The notes below the pieces were generated by a model. That model made no database searches. It was given only the letters and a program-made list of their open reading frames with translations, and was not told the DNA's origin. Source: Clostridium lundense DSM 17049 (GTDB lineage: Bacteria; Bacillota; Clostridia; Clostridiales; Clostridiaceae). Taken from it: a DNA stretch of 64,000 nucleotides. The position numbers and the translations under genes were made by a program. The DNA lies in the NCBI RefSeq assembly GCF_000619945.1, contig NZ_JHVC01000015.1:1-64000 (forward strand). The letters are read 5' to 3'. Shown here piece by piece: positions 8,183 to 17,282 of the stretch; positions within the stretch are counted from its first letter, which is position 1, and every line of letters starts with the position of its first letter.

Positions 8183-8418
8183 TATATTTAATTAATAATA
8201 TGTCTCCAAATGAATTTTATACCAAAAACTACAATTGTTCAAGTATGAAATCAAAATAAGTATATCTTTTATTAAACTTCAGCTATCATATTTTAGGTCA
8301 TTTGTATATAGGTAATATAATGAATATTATTCCTATACAACCTTATATATCCTGTATAATTTTTCGAAAATATAAATTATAATTAATATTATAACATTTT
8401 TGGAGGTGCTTTTTTTAC

Positions 8419-8544
8419 ATGAGTATTAAACAAGAAGAATTACTAGAAAAAATTTTAAGAGAACTTCAAGATATTAAAGTTATACTTCAAGAAAATTCCC
8501 AAAACATTAATCTTCTAACGGAAAAAGAGGACAGCCTAGACTAA
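8419..8544 (+). CDS. 41-residue hypothetical coiled-coil peptide
   Basis: Small ORF beginning MSIKQEELLEKIL and ending TEKEDSLD. It has a GGAGGT ribosome binding site 11 bases upstream and TATAAT at 8355-8360. The whole peptide is charged and heptad-like with Leu/Ile at regular spacing and no Cys, suggesting a short amphipathic helix or coiled coil. A strong terminator follows at 8641. It shares no strand with its neighbours, so it is its own transcription unit. Function unknown. The good ribosome site and helix periodicity argue for a real gene, but its shortness leaves doubt. Confidence 0.5.
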   Translation: MSIKQEELLEKILRELQDIKVILQENSQNINLLTEKEDSLD

Positions 8545-8640
8545 TTCTATGAATTATTTGGTAGATATTTCTCTTAAATAATCCATCTCCTAAATCAGAT
8601 ACATATGAAATTGCTAATTTTAGCAATATCCTATTGCCTA

Positions 8641-8684
8641 AAAAAGGAAAGAATTTTCACAAAGATAAAATTCTTTCCCTTTTA
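8641..8684. terminator. bidirectional Rho-independent terminator
   Basis: Arms around GGAAAGAATTTT (8646-8657) and AAAATTCTTTCC (8667-8678) form a long perfect stem flanked by A-rich and T-rich runs. It serves the small plus ORF at 8419 and, if real, the minus ORF at 8699. Confidence 0.8.
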
Positions 8685-8698
8685 TTATTACTAAACTA

Positions 8699-8977
8699 CT
8701 AATAATATTCTACTATTAGATAATCTTCGGAAAAATTTCCTACGGATAGATCAAAATATTTATGATTTACATGTCGTTCAAAATTATAATTACTACCTAC
8801 ACATCCAATCATATCATGGCCTATGGCTAGGACATTTTCTTTTGAAACACTCACTCTTAAACTATTGTATCTTCTATATGTACTACCTTTTATGTTTATT
8901 TTGCCATTATTCCACTCCTCATTTTGATAATGTAATTGTTTCCAATTATACCGTAAAAACACTACATGATAGTACAC
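8699..8977 (-). CDS. doubtful 92-residue hypothetical ORF or gene remnant
   Basis: The C-terminal two thirds reads like ordinary protein (charged, with NVLAIGHDMIGCVGSNYNF and a Tyr-rich tail) and ends 15 bases before a terminator. The proposed start has no ribosome binding site and the N-terminal 25 residues look random. It may be the 3' remnant of a longer gene or a small gene whose start I cannot place. A competing plus-strand frame at 8842-9120 has no better support. I do not recognise a family. Confidence 0.3.
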   Translation of the reverse strand: MYYHVVFLRYNWKQLHYQNEEWNNGKINIKGSTYRRYNSLRVSVSKENVLAIGHDMIGCVGSNYNFERHVNHKYFDLSVGNFSEDYLIVEYY

Positions 8978-9028
8978 TTTTCAAACTTATTGCCAATATT
9001 TTTCCCAAAGTCCCAATACTTGGTATGT

Positions 9029-9057
9029 TTGTTTTATATGCAGGTTTTTGTTATAAT
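9029..9057 (+). promoter_or_regulatory. candidate promoter of the cytolysin gene
   Basis: A consensus TATAAT (9052-9057) preceded by the extended -10 TG dinucleotide has a weak -35 (TTGTTT, 9029-9034) 17 bases upstream. It would give a leader of about 50 bases before the AGGAGG-type site of the cytolysin gene. Confidence 0.5.
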
Positions 9058-9116
9058 TTACATAATACTAAATTCACAAATTTAGTTGGTATCATACATA
9101 AAAAGGAGGGCAAAAT

Positions 9117-10649
9117 ATGATAAAAATTGTAAAACACTTTAAAAGAGCAAAATCAATGCTATGCTTGTTGGTTAGTTTATGTGTTATTTCTCATCCCTTT
9201 ATTAGCTTTGCTAAAGCACCTACTGCCAATTCAGCTAGTGTAATAAGCACCCCTAAGGATATTGATTTAGGTATATCAAACCTAAACTATAATAAAGATG
9301 AGATTTTATCTGTAAATGGTGATAACATAGAAAGTTTTGTTCCAAAAGAAGGTTTAAAATCAAATGAAAAATTTGTAGTGATTGAGCGTAAGAAAAAATC
9401 CCTTACAACATCACCAGTAGATATCTCAATTATTGATTCTGTAACTGATCGTACATTTCCAGGGGCATTGCAACTTGCAAATGATGATTTCGTAGAAAAT
9501 AGGCCTAATGTATTAATGTGCAAAAGAAAGCCTTTAAATATTAGTATAGATTTACCAGGTATGAAAAAAGAGAATACAATAACAGTACAAAATCCTACAT
9601 ATGGTAATGTATCTGGAGCAATAGATGAATTAGTATCTACTTGGAATGAAAAATATTCATCAACACATACTTTACCTGCAAGAACACAGTATTCCGAATC
9701 CATGGTTTATAGCAAATCTCAAATAGCAAGTGCTCTTAATGTTAATTGTAAAGTTCTTGATAATTCACTTGGAATTGACTTTAATGCTGTATCAAATGGA
9801 GATAAGAAAATGATGATAGCAGCATATAAGCAAATATTCTATACTGTAAGTTCAGAGCTACCTAACAATCCATCAGATCTTTTTGATGATAGTGTTACTT
9901 TTAAAGAATTAACTCGTAAAGGAATAAGTAATGAAGCTCCACCTGTTATGGTATCAAATGTGGCTTATGGTAGAACAATTTATGTAAAATTGGAAACGTC
10001 ATCTAAGAGCAAAGATGTACAAGCCGCATTTAAAGCACTACTTAATAATAACAATGCAGAAACTAATGCACAGTATAAAGATATCTTTGAAGAAAGTTCA
10101 TTTACTGCTGTAGTATTAGGCGGAGATTCAAAAGAACATAATAAGATTATCACAAAAGATTTTGATGAAATACGAAATGTAATTAAGGGAAATGCAGAAT
10201 TTAGTGTTAAAAATCCAGCATATCCAATTTCATATACAAGTGTTTTCTTAAAAGATAACTCAATTGCTGCTGTTCATAACAAAACAGATTATATTGAAAC
10301 TACATCTACAGAATATTCTAAAGGTAAAATACTTATTGACCATAGTGGTGCATATGTTGCTCAATTTGAAGTATCCTGGGATGAATTTTCATATGATGAA
10401 AACGGAAAAGAAGTACTAACCCATAAAACTTGGGAAGGAAACTATCAAGACAAAACAGCCCATTACTCTACAGCAATACCACTTCCACCTAATTCAAAAA
10501 ATATAAGAATTTTAGCAAGAGAATGTACATGCCTTGCTTGGGAATGGTGGAGACCAATTATTAATGAATATAATGTTCCATTAGCAAATGAAATAAAAGT
10601 TTCAATTGGAGGAACTACATTATATCCAAGCGCTAATATTAGCTATTAG
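9117..10649 (+). CDS. cholesterol-dependent (thiol-activated) cytolysin
   Basis: Secreted pore-forming toxin of 510 residues, close to the family length. A basic-hydrophobic signal peptide (residues 1 to about 33, FAKA cleavage region) precedes NLNYNKDEILSVNGD, the classic start of domain 1. Body phrases such as VYSKSQIASALNVN, SNVAYGRTIYVKLETSS and FEVSWDEFSYD match the perfringolysin/botulinolysin group. The domain-4 undecapeptide is at 469-479 but reads ECTCLAWEWWR, with Cys at 472 where Gly is normal. The Thr-Leu cholesterol-recognition pair is intact (GGTTLYP). It has its own promoter-like sequence and terminator. Family assignment is certain; activity is not. Confidence 0.96.
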   Translation: MIKIVKHFKRAKSMLCLLVSLCVISHPFISFAKAPTANSASVISTPKDIDLGISNLNYNKDEILSVNGDNIESFVPKEGLKSNEKFVVIERKKKSLTTSPVDISIIDSVTDRTFPGALQLANDDFVENRPNVLMCKRKPLNISIDLPGMKKENTITVQNPTYGNVSGAIDELVSTWNEKYSSTHTLPARTQYSESMVYSKSQIASALNVNCKVLDNSLGIDFNAVSNGDKKMMIAAYKQIFYTVSSELPNNPSDLFDDSVTFKELTRKGISNEAPPVMVSNVAYGRTIYVKLETSSKSKDVQAAFKALLNNNNAETNAQYKDIFEESSFTAVVLGGDSKEHNKIITKDFDEIRNVIKGNAEFSVKNPAYPISYTSVFLKDNSIAAVHNKTDYIETTSTEYSKGKILIDHSGAYVAQFEVSWDEFSYDENGKEVLTHKTWEGNYQDKTAHYSTAIPLPPNSKNIRILARECTCLAWEWWRPIINEYNVPLANEIKVSIGGTTLYPSANISY

Positions 10650-10660
10650 TAGACAACAAG

Positions 10661-10714
10661 CTTCCAGTTATGGCTATAATATAACGTGCCTTAACTGGAA
10701 GTTTCTATTTTTTC
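10661..10714 (+). terminator. terminator after cytolysin gene
   Basis: Stem CTTCCAGTTA (10661-10670) with TAACTGGAAG (10692-10701), then TTTCTATTTTTT. It follows the cytolysin stop by about a dozen bases. Confidence 0.85.
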
Positions 10715-10888
10715 CATATTCTATTCTTTTTTCATTATATAATTCTCCTTGTATCCTTTAAAACAAAATTATAGAACATTATATATAAATTTGTTAAAAT
10801 AGATTTAGTTCATATCTTAAAATTATTTAGGAAAATTTTTATGAAACTATGATGTATTATTTTAAAAATACGTTAAGGGTGAACCAGT

Positions 10889-12661
10889 ATGAAGAAAAAT
10901 TTAAAATTTACTACCATAATACTAATTTTTTTAGTACCTACTATAATAATTCTTGTAACTATACTAATTAATGATATAAATAGTAAGAACAATTATAAAG
11001 TTCATTATGATAGACTAGATTATTTATACTCCAAGATTAATGTAAAAACAATAGATTTTAAACATGAAATCTTGAACAGTATAAATGAAACAAGGGATAG
11101 TTTAATGTTAGGAGAATATTATGATGCGCTAACTAGATATTATATATTAAATAATAATTTACAAAAATCAAAAATATATTCAGATAAAACAATGAATGAA
11201 TATAGCAAAATTAAAAATGCAGATAACTATATCTTAAATGCTTTTAAAAATGCCAGTATTTTAGATATATGGGATCCTAATAGTAATAGGTCGTTAGCTT
11301 ATTATAATAGGATGTTAAATATCGCAAAAAAGAAAGATATTATATCAAATAGTAATTTTACAAAGGAAGATATACAGGGTTTAACTTACTCTATGCTTAG
11401 CATATTTTATTGCAAAAGTAATAATTTTAATAAAGTCAATGAATATTTAAACCTCTTAAACAACCTAAACAATAAAAATATTCAGGATAAGGAGATAGGT
11501 TATATAATAAATTTTGCCAAAGGCATATACAATATATGTTATGGTGATATAAAAAAAGCTGAAAAGGATTTATTACTGTTAAGTAATCAACTTGATAATG
11601 AACCTATGAATTTAATGTATATTAAATCAACTGCATATTTAAATACATCAATAGTTCAAATACTTAATGGCGATTTCAAAAATGCTTTAATAGGTATTGA
11701 TAAAACTGTTAAGTTAAATAAAAATATTAAAAATAATATACTGATTGAGTGTCATATTGCTTATGGATTTTATTATGATAGACAAAACATTTTTGAAAAA
11801 GCTAAAGCAAATTATGAACAAGCTCTAAATATATCAGAAGAAACAGCTAATAATATAGGGGCTATAAGGAGCGTCGGATCTTTAATAGCATTATCTCAAA
11901 AGAGTAATAAGTCTATAGATAATGAAATACATTATAAAAAATTTTGGGATTTATCAAATGTTAGAGAAAATAGTATTCAAAGTTATATAAATAATATGAT
12001 AGATTTAAATAATAAGCTTAGTAATGAACGTCTTTCAATTGTAGAAAATGAAAGAACCTTGGAAACAGAAAAGCATAAAATTTTAAATTTAGCCTTAATC
12101 ATATCAATAGTTGCTTTAATACTTTTAAGTTTAAGTGTACATAGATTATGTTGTGAAGTAAAGGTTAGAAAAGAAAGTGAGTTAAAACTAAAAAAAATTA
12201 TAAATGAGGATTATTTAACTAAAGCTTCCACTAGAAGCTATGCCTATAATAAACTAAAACATATGGTAGAAGCTAAAGATTCAATATATCTTGCTATGGT
12301 TGATTTAGATAATTTTAAAAAAATAAATGATAATTTTGGGCATGACATAGGTGACAAGGTATTAGTAAATTTTGTTCAAATTTGTAATTGTTTTATAACT
12401 AATAAAGACTTTGTAGCAAGATTTGGAGGAGAAGAATTTCTAATACTATTAAAGGATAAAACTAAAGAAAATGCTATAGAAATTATAGAGAACATATCCC
12501 AATCTTTAGAAAATAAAGATTGGGATATAGATGGCCTAAGGGTTACCGTAAGTATAGGTTTAGTTTATAATAAATATGAAAATGTAGATATGCTCATAAA
12601 AAAAGCTGATGAGTTACTTTATATAGCAAAAAAAGCAGGTAAAAATAAAGTCCAGATGTAA
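10889..12661 (+). CDS. membrane diguanylate cyclase with TPR-like sensor region
   Basis: 590 residues. An N-terminal membrane helix (about 8-28), a long helical region with TPR-like spacing (about 60-340), a short coiled coil, a second membrane helix (about 397-418) and a C-terminal GGDEF domain appear in that order. The active-site GGEEF is at 513-517 and the substrate-side DNFKKINDNFGHDIGD is intact, so c-di-GMP synthesis is expected. The RxxD inhibitory site normally just before the GGEEF reads TNKD, so product inhibition is probably lost. With two membrane helices the helical region would lie outside the cell, which is unusual for TPR-like modules. It is monocistronic. Confidence 0.85.
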   Translation: MKKNLKFTTIILIFLVPTIIILVTILINDINSKNNYKVHYDRLDYLYSKINVKTIDFKHEILNSINETRDSLMLGEYYDALTRYYILNNNLQKSKIYSDKTMNEYSKIKNADNYILNAFKNASILDIWDPNSNRSLAYYNRMLNIAKKKDIISNSNFTKEDIQGLTYSMLSIFYCKSNNFNKVNEYLNLLNNLNNKNIQDKEIGYIINFAKGIYNICYGDIKKAEKDLLLLSNQLDNEPMNLMYIKSTAYLNTSIVQILNGDFKNALIGIDKTVKLNKNIKNNILIECHIAYGFYYDRQNIFEKAKANYEQALNISEETANNIGAIRSVGSLIALSQKSNKSIDNEIHYKKFWDLSNVRENSIQSYINNMIDLNNKLSNERLSIVENERTLETEKHKILNLALIISIVALILLSLSVHRLCCEVKVRKESELKLKKIINEDYLTKASTRSYAYNKLKHMVEAKDSIYLAMVDLDNFKKINDNFGHDIGDKVLVNFVQICNCFITNKDFVARFGGEEFLILLKDKTKENAIEIIENISQSLENKDWDIDGLRVTVSIGLVYNKYENVDMLIKKADELLYIAKKAGKNKVQM

Positions 12662-12716
12662 TAAACTTTTAGTGTGAAAGTCTATTACATTGCTAACAAT
12701 CTCTAGCATACTGGAA

Positions 12717-13457
12717 CTATGATTTTAAAAAACAATTATAATTTTTGAAAACCCTTATAAAATCTACTTCAATGTCATGTATATCTTCGTACATTAATTT
12801 GATACCAAGAAGCTTTTTTAAAAACACTTTTTGTTCAAATGTCAGTAATAATTCCTCATACCATGGCATTTTTTTATGTTTCCCTTTTATTTCGAATGAT
12901 GAATACAGTAAGTATAATAAAAAATCTCCTAAATAAGAAAAATCCAGATTATAAGGATATTGATTATTATCTACCCATCTTGCTAGACCAAAATCAATAA
13001 GATATACTTCTCCATTGTCCACCAAAACATTAGGTATTCTGATATCCCTGTGAACAACACCATTTTCATGGAGATACATTATAATTCTAATTAATTTAAT
13101 TCCTATGTTAAAAAATTCTTTCCGATTAAATTTATGTTTATATTTAAAAAGTATATCTTCTACAGTACTGCCATTCTTAAATTCCAAAACAAATCCATAA
13201 AAGCCCTTTTCATTTATTACGCCTAAAAACTCAGGAATTCTTTTATCCTTTAACTGCGATAATATAATCGCCTCATATGCATTCTTCTCTGAGTTTTTTT
13301 TAAAAAGACTCCTTTTGAATTTCTTTATAGCAACCATTTGCCCCAGGTCTGACTTTGCAAGAAAGCATAATCCATATTTGCCTTCACCAATAGGTTTTTC
13401 AATAGTATATCTACCAAACTGTTTACCAACATATTTTATTTTTTTGTATAACCACAT
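12717..13457 (-). CDS. small eukaryotic-type protein kinase
   Basis: 246 residues, essentially a bare kinase domain. It has a glycine loop GEGKYG (24-29), a beta-3 Lys in VAIKK (45), an HRD loop at 136-138 with Asn143, and DFG at 155-157. The catalytic loop reads HRDIRIPN, with Arg-Ile where Ser/Thr kinases have Lys-x-x, so substrate class is uncertain and lipid- or antibiotic-kinase-like activity is possible. The C-terminal lobe is short. No membrane segment or sensor domain is present. It begins 4 bases after the zinc-ribbon gene, indicating translational coupling. Confidence 0.8.
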   Translation of the reverse strand: MWLYKKIKYVGKQFGRYTIEKPIGEGKYGLCFLAKSDLGQMVAIKKFKRSLFKKNSEKNAYEAIILSQLKDKRIPEFLGVINEKGFYGFVLEFKNGSTVEDILFKYKHKFNRKEFFNIGIKLIRIIMYLHENGVVHRDIRIPNVLVDNGEVYLIDFGLARWVDNNQYPYNLDFSYLGDFLLYLLYSSFEIKGKHKKMPWYEELLLTFEQKVFLKKLLGIKLMYEDIHDIEVDFIRVFKNYNCFLKS

Positions 13458-13461
13458 AATC

Positions 13462-13827
13462 TTACTTACTTATTCTGTTGCCACACTTAAGACAGAACTT
13501 AGCATTAGGAGGTAATTTTTCACCACAGTTCATACAAAACAATACATCACTAACCTTTTCACCACATTGTAAACAAAATTTTGAGCCTGCTGGAATCTTA
13601 GAGTTACACCTTCTACAAATTATAGTATTTTGATTCATTACAGGCTGATTATACATAGGTTCATTATTATATTGATTTCCATAATTATTATAATGACCAT
13701 GAGAGCAACTTCTTGAAGTAATAATATCAAACAATTTACCCAAAAAACCTTTTTTTTGATAATGCCTACTTCCATAATGCCCATTTCTATAATGTTTTCC
13801 ATTTGATGATCTTGATGAAAAGCTCAT
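13462..13827 (-). CDS. double zinc-ribbon protein with His/Gly/Tyr-rich N terminus
   Basis: 121 residues. The C-terminal half has four CxxC knuckles forming two zinc ribbons (CRRCNSKIPAGSKFCLQCG and CMNCGEKLPPNAKFCLKCG). The N-terminal half is a low-complexity stretch rich in His, Gly, Tyr, Asn and Ser. Such zinc ribbons are usually adaptor or sensor modules; no enzyme is visible. It is the first gene of a two-gene operon with the kinase, so it may be that kinase's substrate, scaffold or regulator. This is inference from the 4-base spacing. Confidence 0.75.
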   Translation of the reverse strand: MSFSSRSSNGKHYRNGHYGSRHYQKKGFLGKLFDIITSRSCSHGHYNNYGNQYNNEPMYNQPVMNQNTIICRRCNSKIPAGSKFCLQCGEKVSDVLFCMNCGEKLPPNAKFCLKCGNRISK

Positions 13828-14150
13828 ATTTATACCTCTTTCTTTTTATAGTTTAAATTAATATACCCATTAAAAATTAGTTTTAATCTTTGCTTTAATG
13901 TGTAAATTCAAATAAATATGCATTTTATTTACTTTATTATACCAAGCAAAATATATTAATTACAACTAAATTATTATTTTATATCTTTTAAGATCTTACG
14001 TATTAATTGACATTATATTTTCATAGTATTTGCCACAATTTTGCCTAACTTTTACGGAGATTTTCACTTACTTAATAAATTATACTGAACATATAATTTA
14101 TTAGTTTAATAGATAACTAATTACCATTGAATTAAGGGAGGCGTTTTTAA
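13828..14150. other. intergenic region between divergent genes
   Basis: About 320 bases of AT-rich DNA between the divergent zinc-ribbon and secreted beta-helix genes. It must hold both promoters. I see no convincing palindrome, riboswitch or small ORF; a GGGAGGCG ribosome site precedes the plus-strand gene. Confidence 0.5.
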
Positions 14151-17111
14151 ATGAAAAAAGTATTATCTAAAATATTATTTGCATTAATTATTATTAATAT
14201 GTTTTCAGTACCAAATAATGCTTTTGCTGCAACAATGAGGTATTATGATAATGTCAAAGTAAATGATTTCCCCGAAAGATTAAAACAGAACTTATCTGTC
14301 CATCCATGGCAAGATGGATTTCTTGATATTACAAAATCACCATACAATGCTAAAGGAGATGGAAAAACAGATAACTCTGATGCTATTCAAAAAGCTATTG
14401 ATGATGCGTATGCCAGTAATCTTATTGTATATTTTCCACAAGGAACTTATTTAATATCAAAACAATTAGTATTAAATCAATACCCAGCATATTGGTTTCA
14501 AAAAGAACAAGGTATAAAATTCGACAGCCAAAGAAAATTTGGAAACATACTTGTTGGTTCAACTCAAAATGAACAGAGACCTAAAATTGTTTTAAAAGAT
14601 AACAGTAATGTTTCTAATAATATATTATTACTATACAGATACTATAACCCCAATGCTAAAGAACAAGATGTCAACGACAGAGCAAAACATTATATAGCAA
14701 CCCTTAGAGGAATAGACATAGATATGGGAAGCAACCCCAAAGTTAGTGCTGTTTCAATGGATGGTGCACAATACTGTACTATTCAAGATGTTAATGTAAC
14801 TGGGAAATCTTTTTATGCAGGGATACGAAAAATCCCTGGGGCAGTGGGCAGCGTAATAAATGTTAAGGTTACTGGAGGAGATATCGGTATCTTAAGTGAT
14901 TCATATGTTCCTGAGGCTCTTGTATCAGGAGTTATTCTTGAAGATCAAAAGGAATACGGAGTAAAAATACTTGATAGTAGAAATTCCCCTGTAAACTTAG
15001 TTGGATTTAAAATTATAAGTCCAGATTTGCCAAGTGAAAATTATCGTGCAATTTATGTAGATGAACGAGGTGTTACTGAAAAAGTAGGTGGAAAACAAAG
15101 TCGTGCACATGTAACTTTGACCGATGGTACCATAGAAGTAAAGGGCGACAACGGAAAAGCCATAGAAAGTTATAATCAGTATGTAGTAATGAAAAATGTT
15201 TATGTAAAATCTAATACTATTATAGATGCAGGTATTAAAAATCCACCTATTGAAAAATTACAAGGAGATAAAAACAATTGGAAAAAGATAAATAATTATG
15301 CCTTTGTACCTAAGGAGAACAATGGATCTATACATGTTGATGGAAAAGAATTAGGAAACTCTAATTCTGATGTTCAATACTATGATCCTATATTAAATGA
15401 AAATCCTGCTGAAGATTTTATAAAAAAACATATTTGGCCTGTAAAAATGCCATCATATGATGATACAAACAAAGTAAATATTGTTACTGACTATGGTGCA
15501 ACACCGTACAACAATGATGATGATGACTCTGTGCCCATACAAAAAGCAATTGATGATACTACAACAATAGGCAATCCTAACTTTGGAAAAGAAGTGTTTA
15601 TACCTAGAGGTCATTTTCAAACAAAAAATATCATTACACTAAAAAAAGGGACAAAAATATTCGGAGCAGGAAAAAATATTTCTGTAATTCATGAGAGTCC
15701 ATCCTTTAAAATGTCTAGAAACACTTTTATTGTTGATACTGTTGATGACAAAGAAGCTAATATTGTTATGTCCGATTTTGCAATATTAAGACAGGAAGCT
15801 TCAAAATCAAAAGGACTTGAAAATAACAAATATTTATTAATGCTCAGAATAAGAGGAAATAATACTGTATTTAGAGATGTTCAATTAGCTGGAGTTGAAG
15901 AAAAGCAAGATAATTATTATTTAAATCCTGAAGTGATTTTTACAGGTAATGCAGGAGGAAAAATTTACAATTTAGCAGTTAATACCAATGTAAGAGCTGA
16001 ATTAGGCGGAAACATACATGGAGATTACAGACGTGTACTTATTGATGGAATAAAAAATCCTCTAAGCATATACCAATGTGGTGTTAATAATTCTGAAAAA
16101 GCTTATATGATGGAAATAAGGAATTCCAATAATATATCAATATACGCAATAAAATTTGAGGAACAAAATCAACTATTAAAAATAAAAGATTCTTCAAATA
16201 TTTCTGTGACGGGAGGATATGGATATTTTACAATTGTTGATAATGTTGATTCTATAATAACAATTGAAAATTCCAAACAAATTTATTTGGCAGGTATCGG
16301 AAGAAGTTCCATGAAAAAATATGATGAACGAAAAGATAAGAATTGGATTATAAATGGAAAAGATTCTATAAAAGATGATTTTGATATAATACTTTACAAA
16401 TCTTCTGAAATATATCCTACACAAACAAGTAAAGAACTACTCCAAAATAATAACTTTGAAAAAGGATTAAATAATTGGAAATCAAATAGAAGTTCTCAAA
16501 TAAAAGAAGAAACTGCACACGTACATGAAGGATTAAAATCTATTAAAGTTACTAATAGAAAAACCGCAGATGATGGTATAATGCAGGATATAACATCTAT
16601 TTTACAAAAAGAAGGTCCTGGAAGTTATAATGTAAGTGCATGGATTATGAATGATTTTCAAAAATTATTAAATGTAAATTCAAATAAAGAAAAAGATACA
16701 GAAGACAAAAATCAGACTAAAAAAGCTAATAAAAACAAAGATTTAGAAAGTAATAAGATAAAAAATAACGAAATTAATTCTTCAAAGATATATATTAGAA
16801 TTGAATTAAAACACGATGGTACTACTGAATACTTTACATTAGAGGACAAAGCCTTTAATTATTGGAACAGAACCAGTGGCATTGTGAATTTATCTTGGAA
16901 AAATCTTGACTCGGCTAAAATATATATAGAAAACTCCAGTTCAAAAACAGATTACTTTGTAGATGAAATGAGTTTTTCAAAAAATGCTAATATTAGCAGC
17001 AATTCTTCTAATAACTATAATAATATAAAACCATACAAACCACTTTATTATATAGGCTCTATTGGTATAGTTGGTCTAGCTATAGGTTTATTTAAAGAAT
17101 TTAGGCCATAA
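14151..17111 (+). CDS. secreted two-domain pectate-lyase-like (GH55-type) beta-helix protein
   Basis: 986 residues. The signal peptide ends near residue 26 (NAFAA). Two pectate-lyase-3/GH55-type beta-helix modules follow: the first begins at YNAKGDGKTDNSDAIQKAID (about 63-82), the second at DYGATPYNNDDDDSVPIQKA (about 447). Next come a carbohydrate-binding-like beta-sandwich (NNNFEKGLNNW, from about 765) interrupted by a Lys/Asn/Glu-rich insert (about 845-880), and a C-terminal hydrophobic helix with a short basic tail that could anchor it. Tandem beta-helices are the layout of exo-beta-1,3-glucanases, but I cannot confirm catalytic residues, so substrate is open. A two-component pair follows on the same strand after a terminator. 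Confidence 0.75.
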   Translation: MKKVLSKILFALIIINMFSVPNNAFAATMRYYDNVKVNDFPERLKQNLSVHPWQDGFLDITKSPYNAKGDGKTDNSDAIQKAIDDAYASNLIVYFPQGTYLISKQLVLNQYPAYWFQKEQGIKFDSQRKFGNILVGSTQNEQRPKIVLKDNSNVSNNILLLYRYYNPNAKEQDVNDRAKHYIATLRGIDIDMGSNPKVSAVSMDGAQYCTIQDVNVTGKSFYAGIRKIPGAVGSVINVKVTGGDIGILSDSYVPEALVSGVILEDQKEYGVKILDSRNSPVNLVGFKIISPDLPSENYRAIYVDERGVTEKVGGKQSRAHVTLTDGTIEVKGDNGKAIESYNQYVVMKNVYVKSNTIIDAGIKNPPIEKLQGDKNNWKKINNYAFVPKENNGSIHVDGKELGNSNSDVQYYDPILNENPAEDFIKKHIWPVKMPSYDDTNKVNIVTDYGATPYNNDDDDSVPIQKAIDDTTTIGNPNFGKEVFIPRGHFQTKNIITLKKGTKIFGAGKNISVIHESPSFKMSRNTFIVDTVDDKEANIVMSDFAILRQEASKSKGLENNKYLLMLRIRGNNTVFRDVQLAGVEEKQDNYYLNPEVIFTGNAGGKIYNLAVNTNVRAELGGNIHGDYRRVLIDGIKNPLSIYQCGVNNSEKAYMMEIRNSNNISIYAIKFEEQNQLLKIKDSSNISVTGGYGYFTIVDNVDSIITIENSKQIYLAGIGRSSMKKYDERKDKNWIINGKDSIKDDFDIILYKSSEIYPTQTSKELLQNNNFEKGLNNWKSNRSSQIKEETAHVHEGLKSIKVTNRKTADDGIMQDITSILQKEGPGSYNVSAWIMNDFQKLLNVNSNKEKDTEDKNQTKKANKNKDLESNKIKNNEINSSKIYIRIELKHDGTTEYFTLEDKAFNYWNRTSGIVNLSWKNLDSAKIYIENSSSKTDYFVDEMSFSKNANISSNSSNNYNNIKPYKPLYYIGSIGIVGLAIGLFKEFRP

Positions 17112-17139
17112 TTTTATTATGTACAAATAAGCATGAAAT

Positions 17140-17177
17140 AATTACATTAGTGGAAACCAATGTAATTATTTTTTATT
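17140..17177 (+). terminator. terminator after secreted beta-helix gene
   Basis: Stem AATTACATT (17140-17148) with AATGTAATT (17159-17167), then ATTTTTTATTTTA. Confidence 0.85.
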
Positions 17178-17282
17178 TTATAATATAAAAAATAACTTAA
17201 AAATTAAGGATTTTCATTACTGCATTTAAAAATTATGATATAATAATTCAAAATAATTATATGAAAAAGTAAAGGCAGTGAT

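Noticed and set aside
8842..9120. 92-codon plus-strand frame running into the cytolysin ribosome site
   Set aside because: It has no ribosome binding site, contains the cytolysin promoter-like sequence and overlaps an equally doubtful minus-strand frame.
13828..14150. c-di-GMP riboswitch upstream of the secreted protein gene
   Set aside because: I looked for the conserved GEMM core pieces and did not find them.
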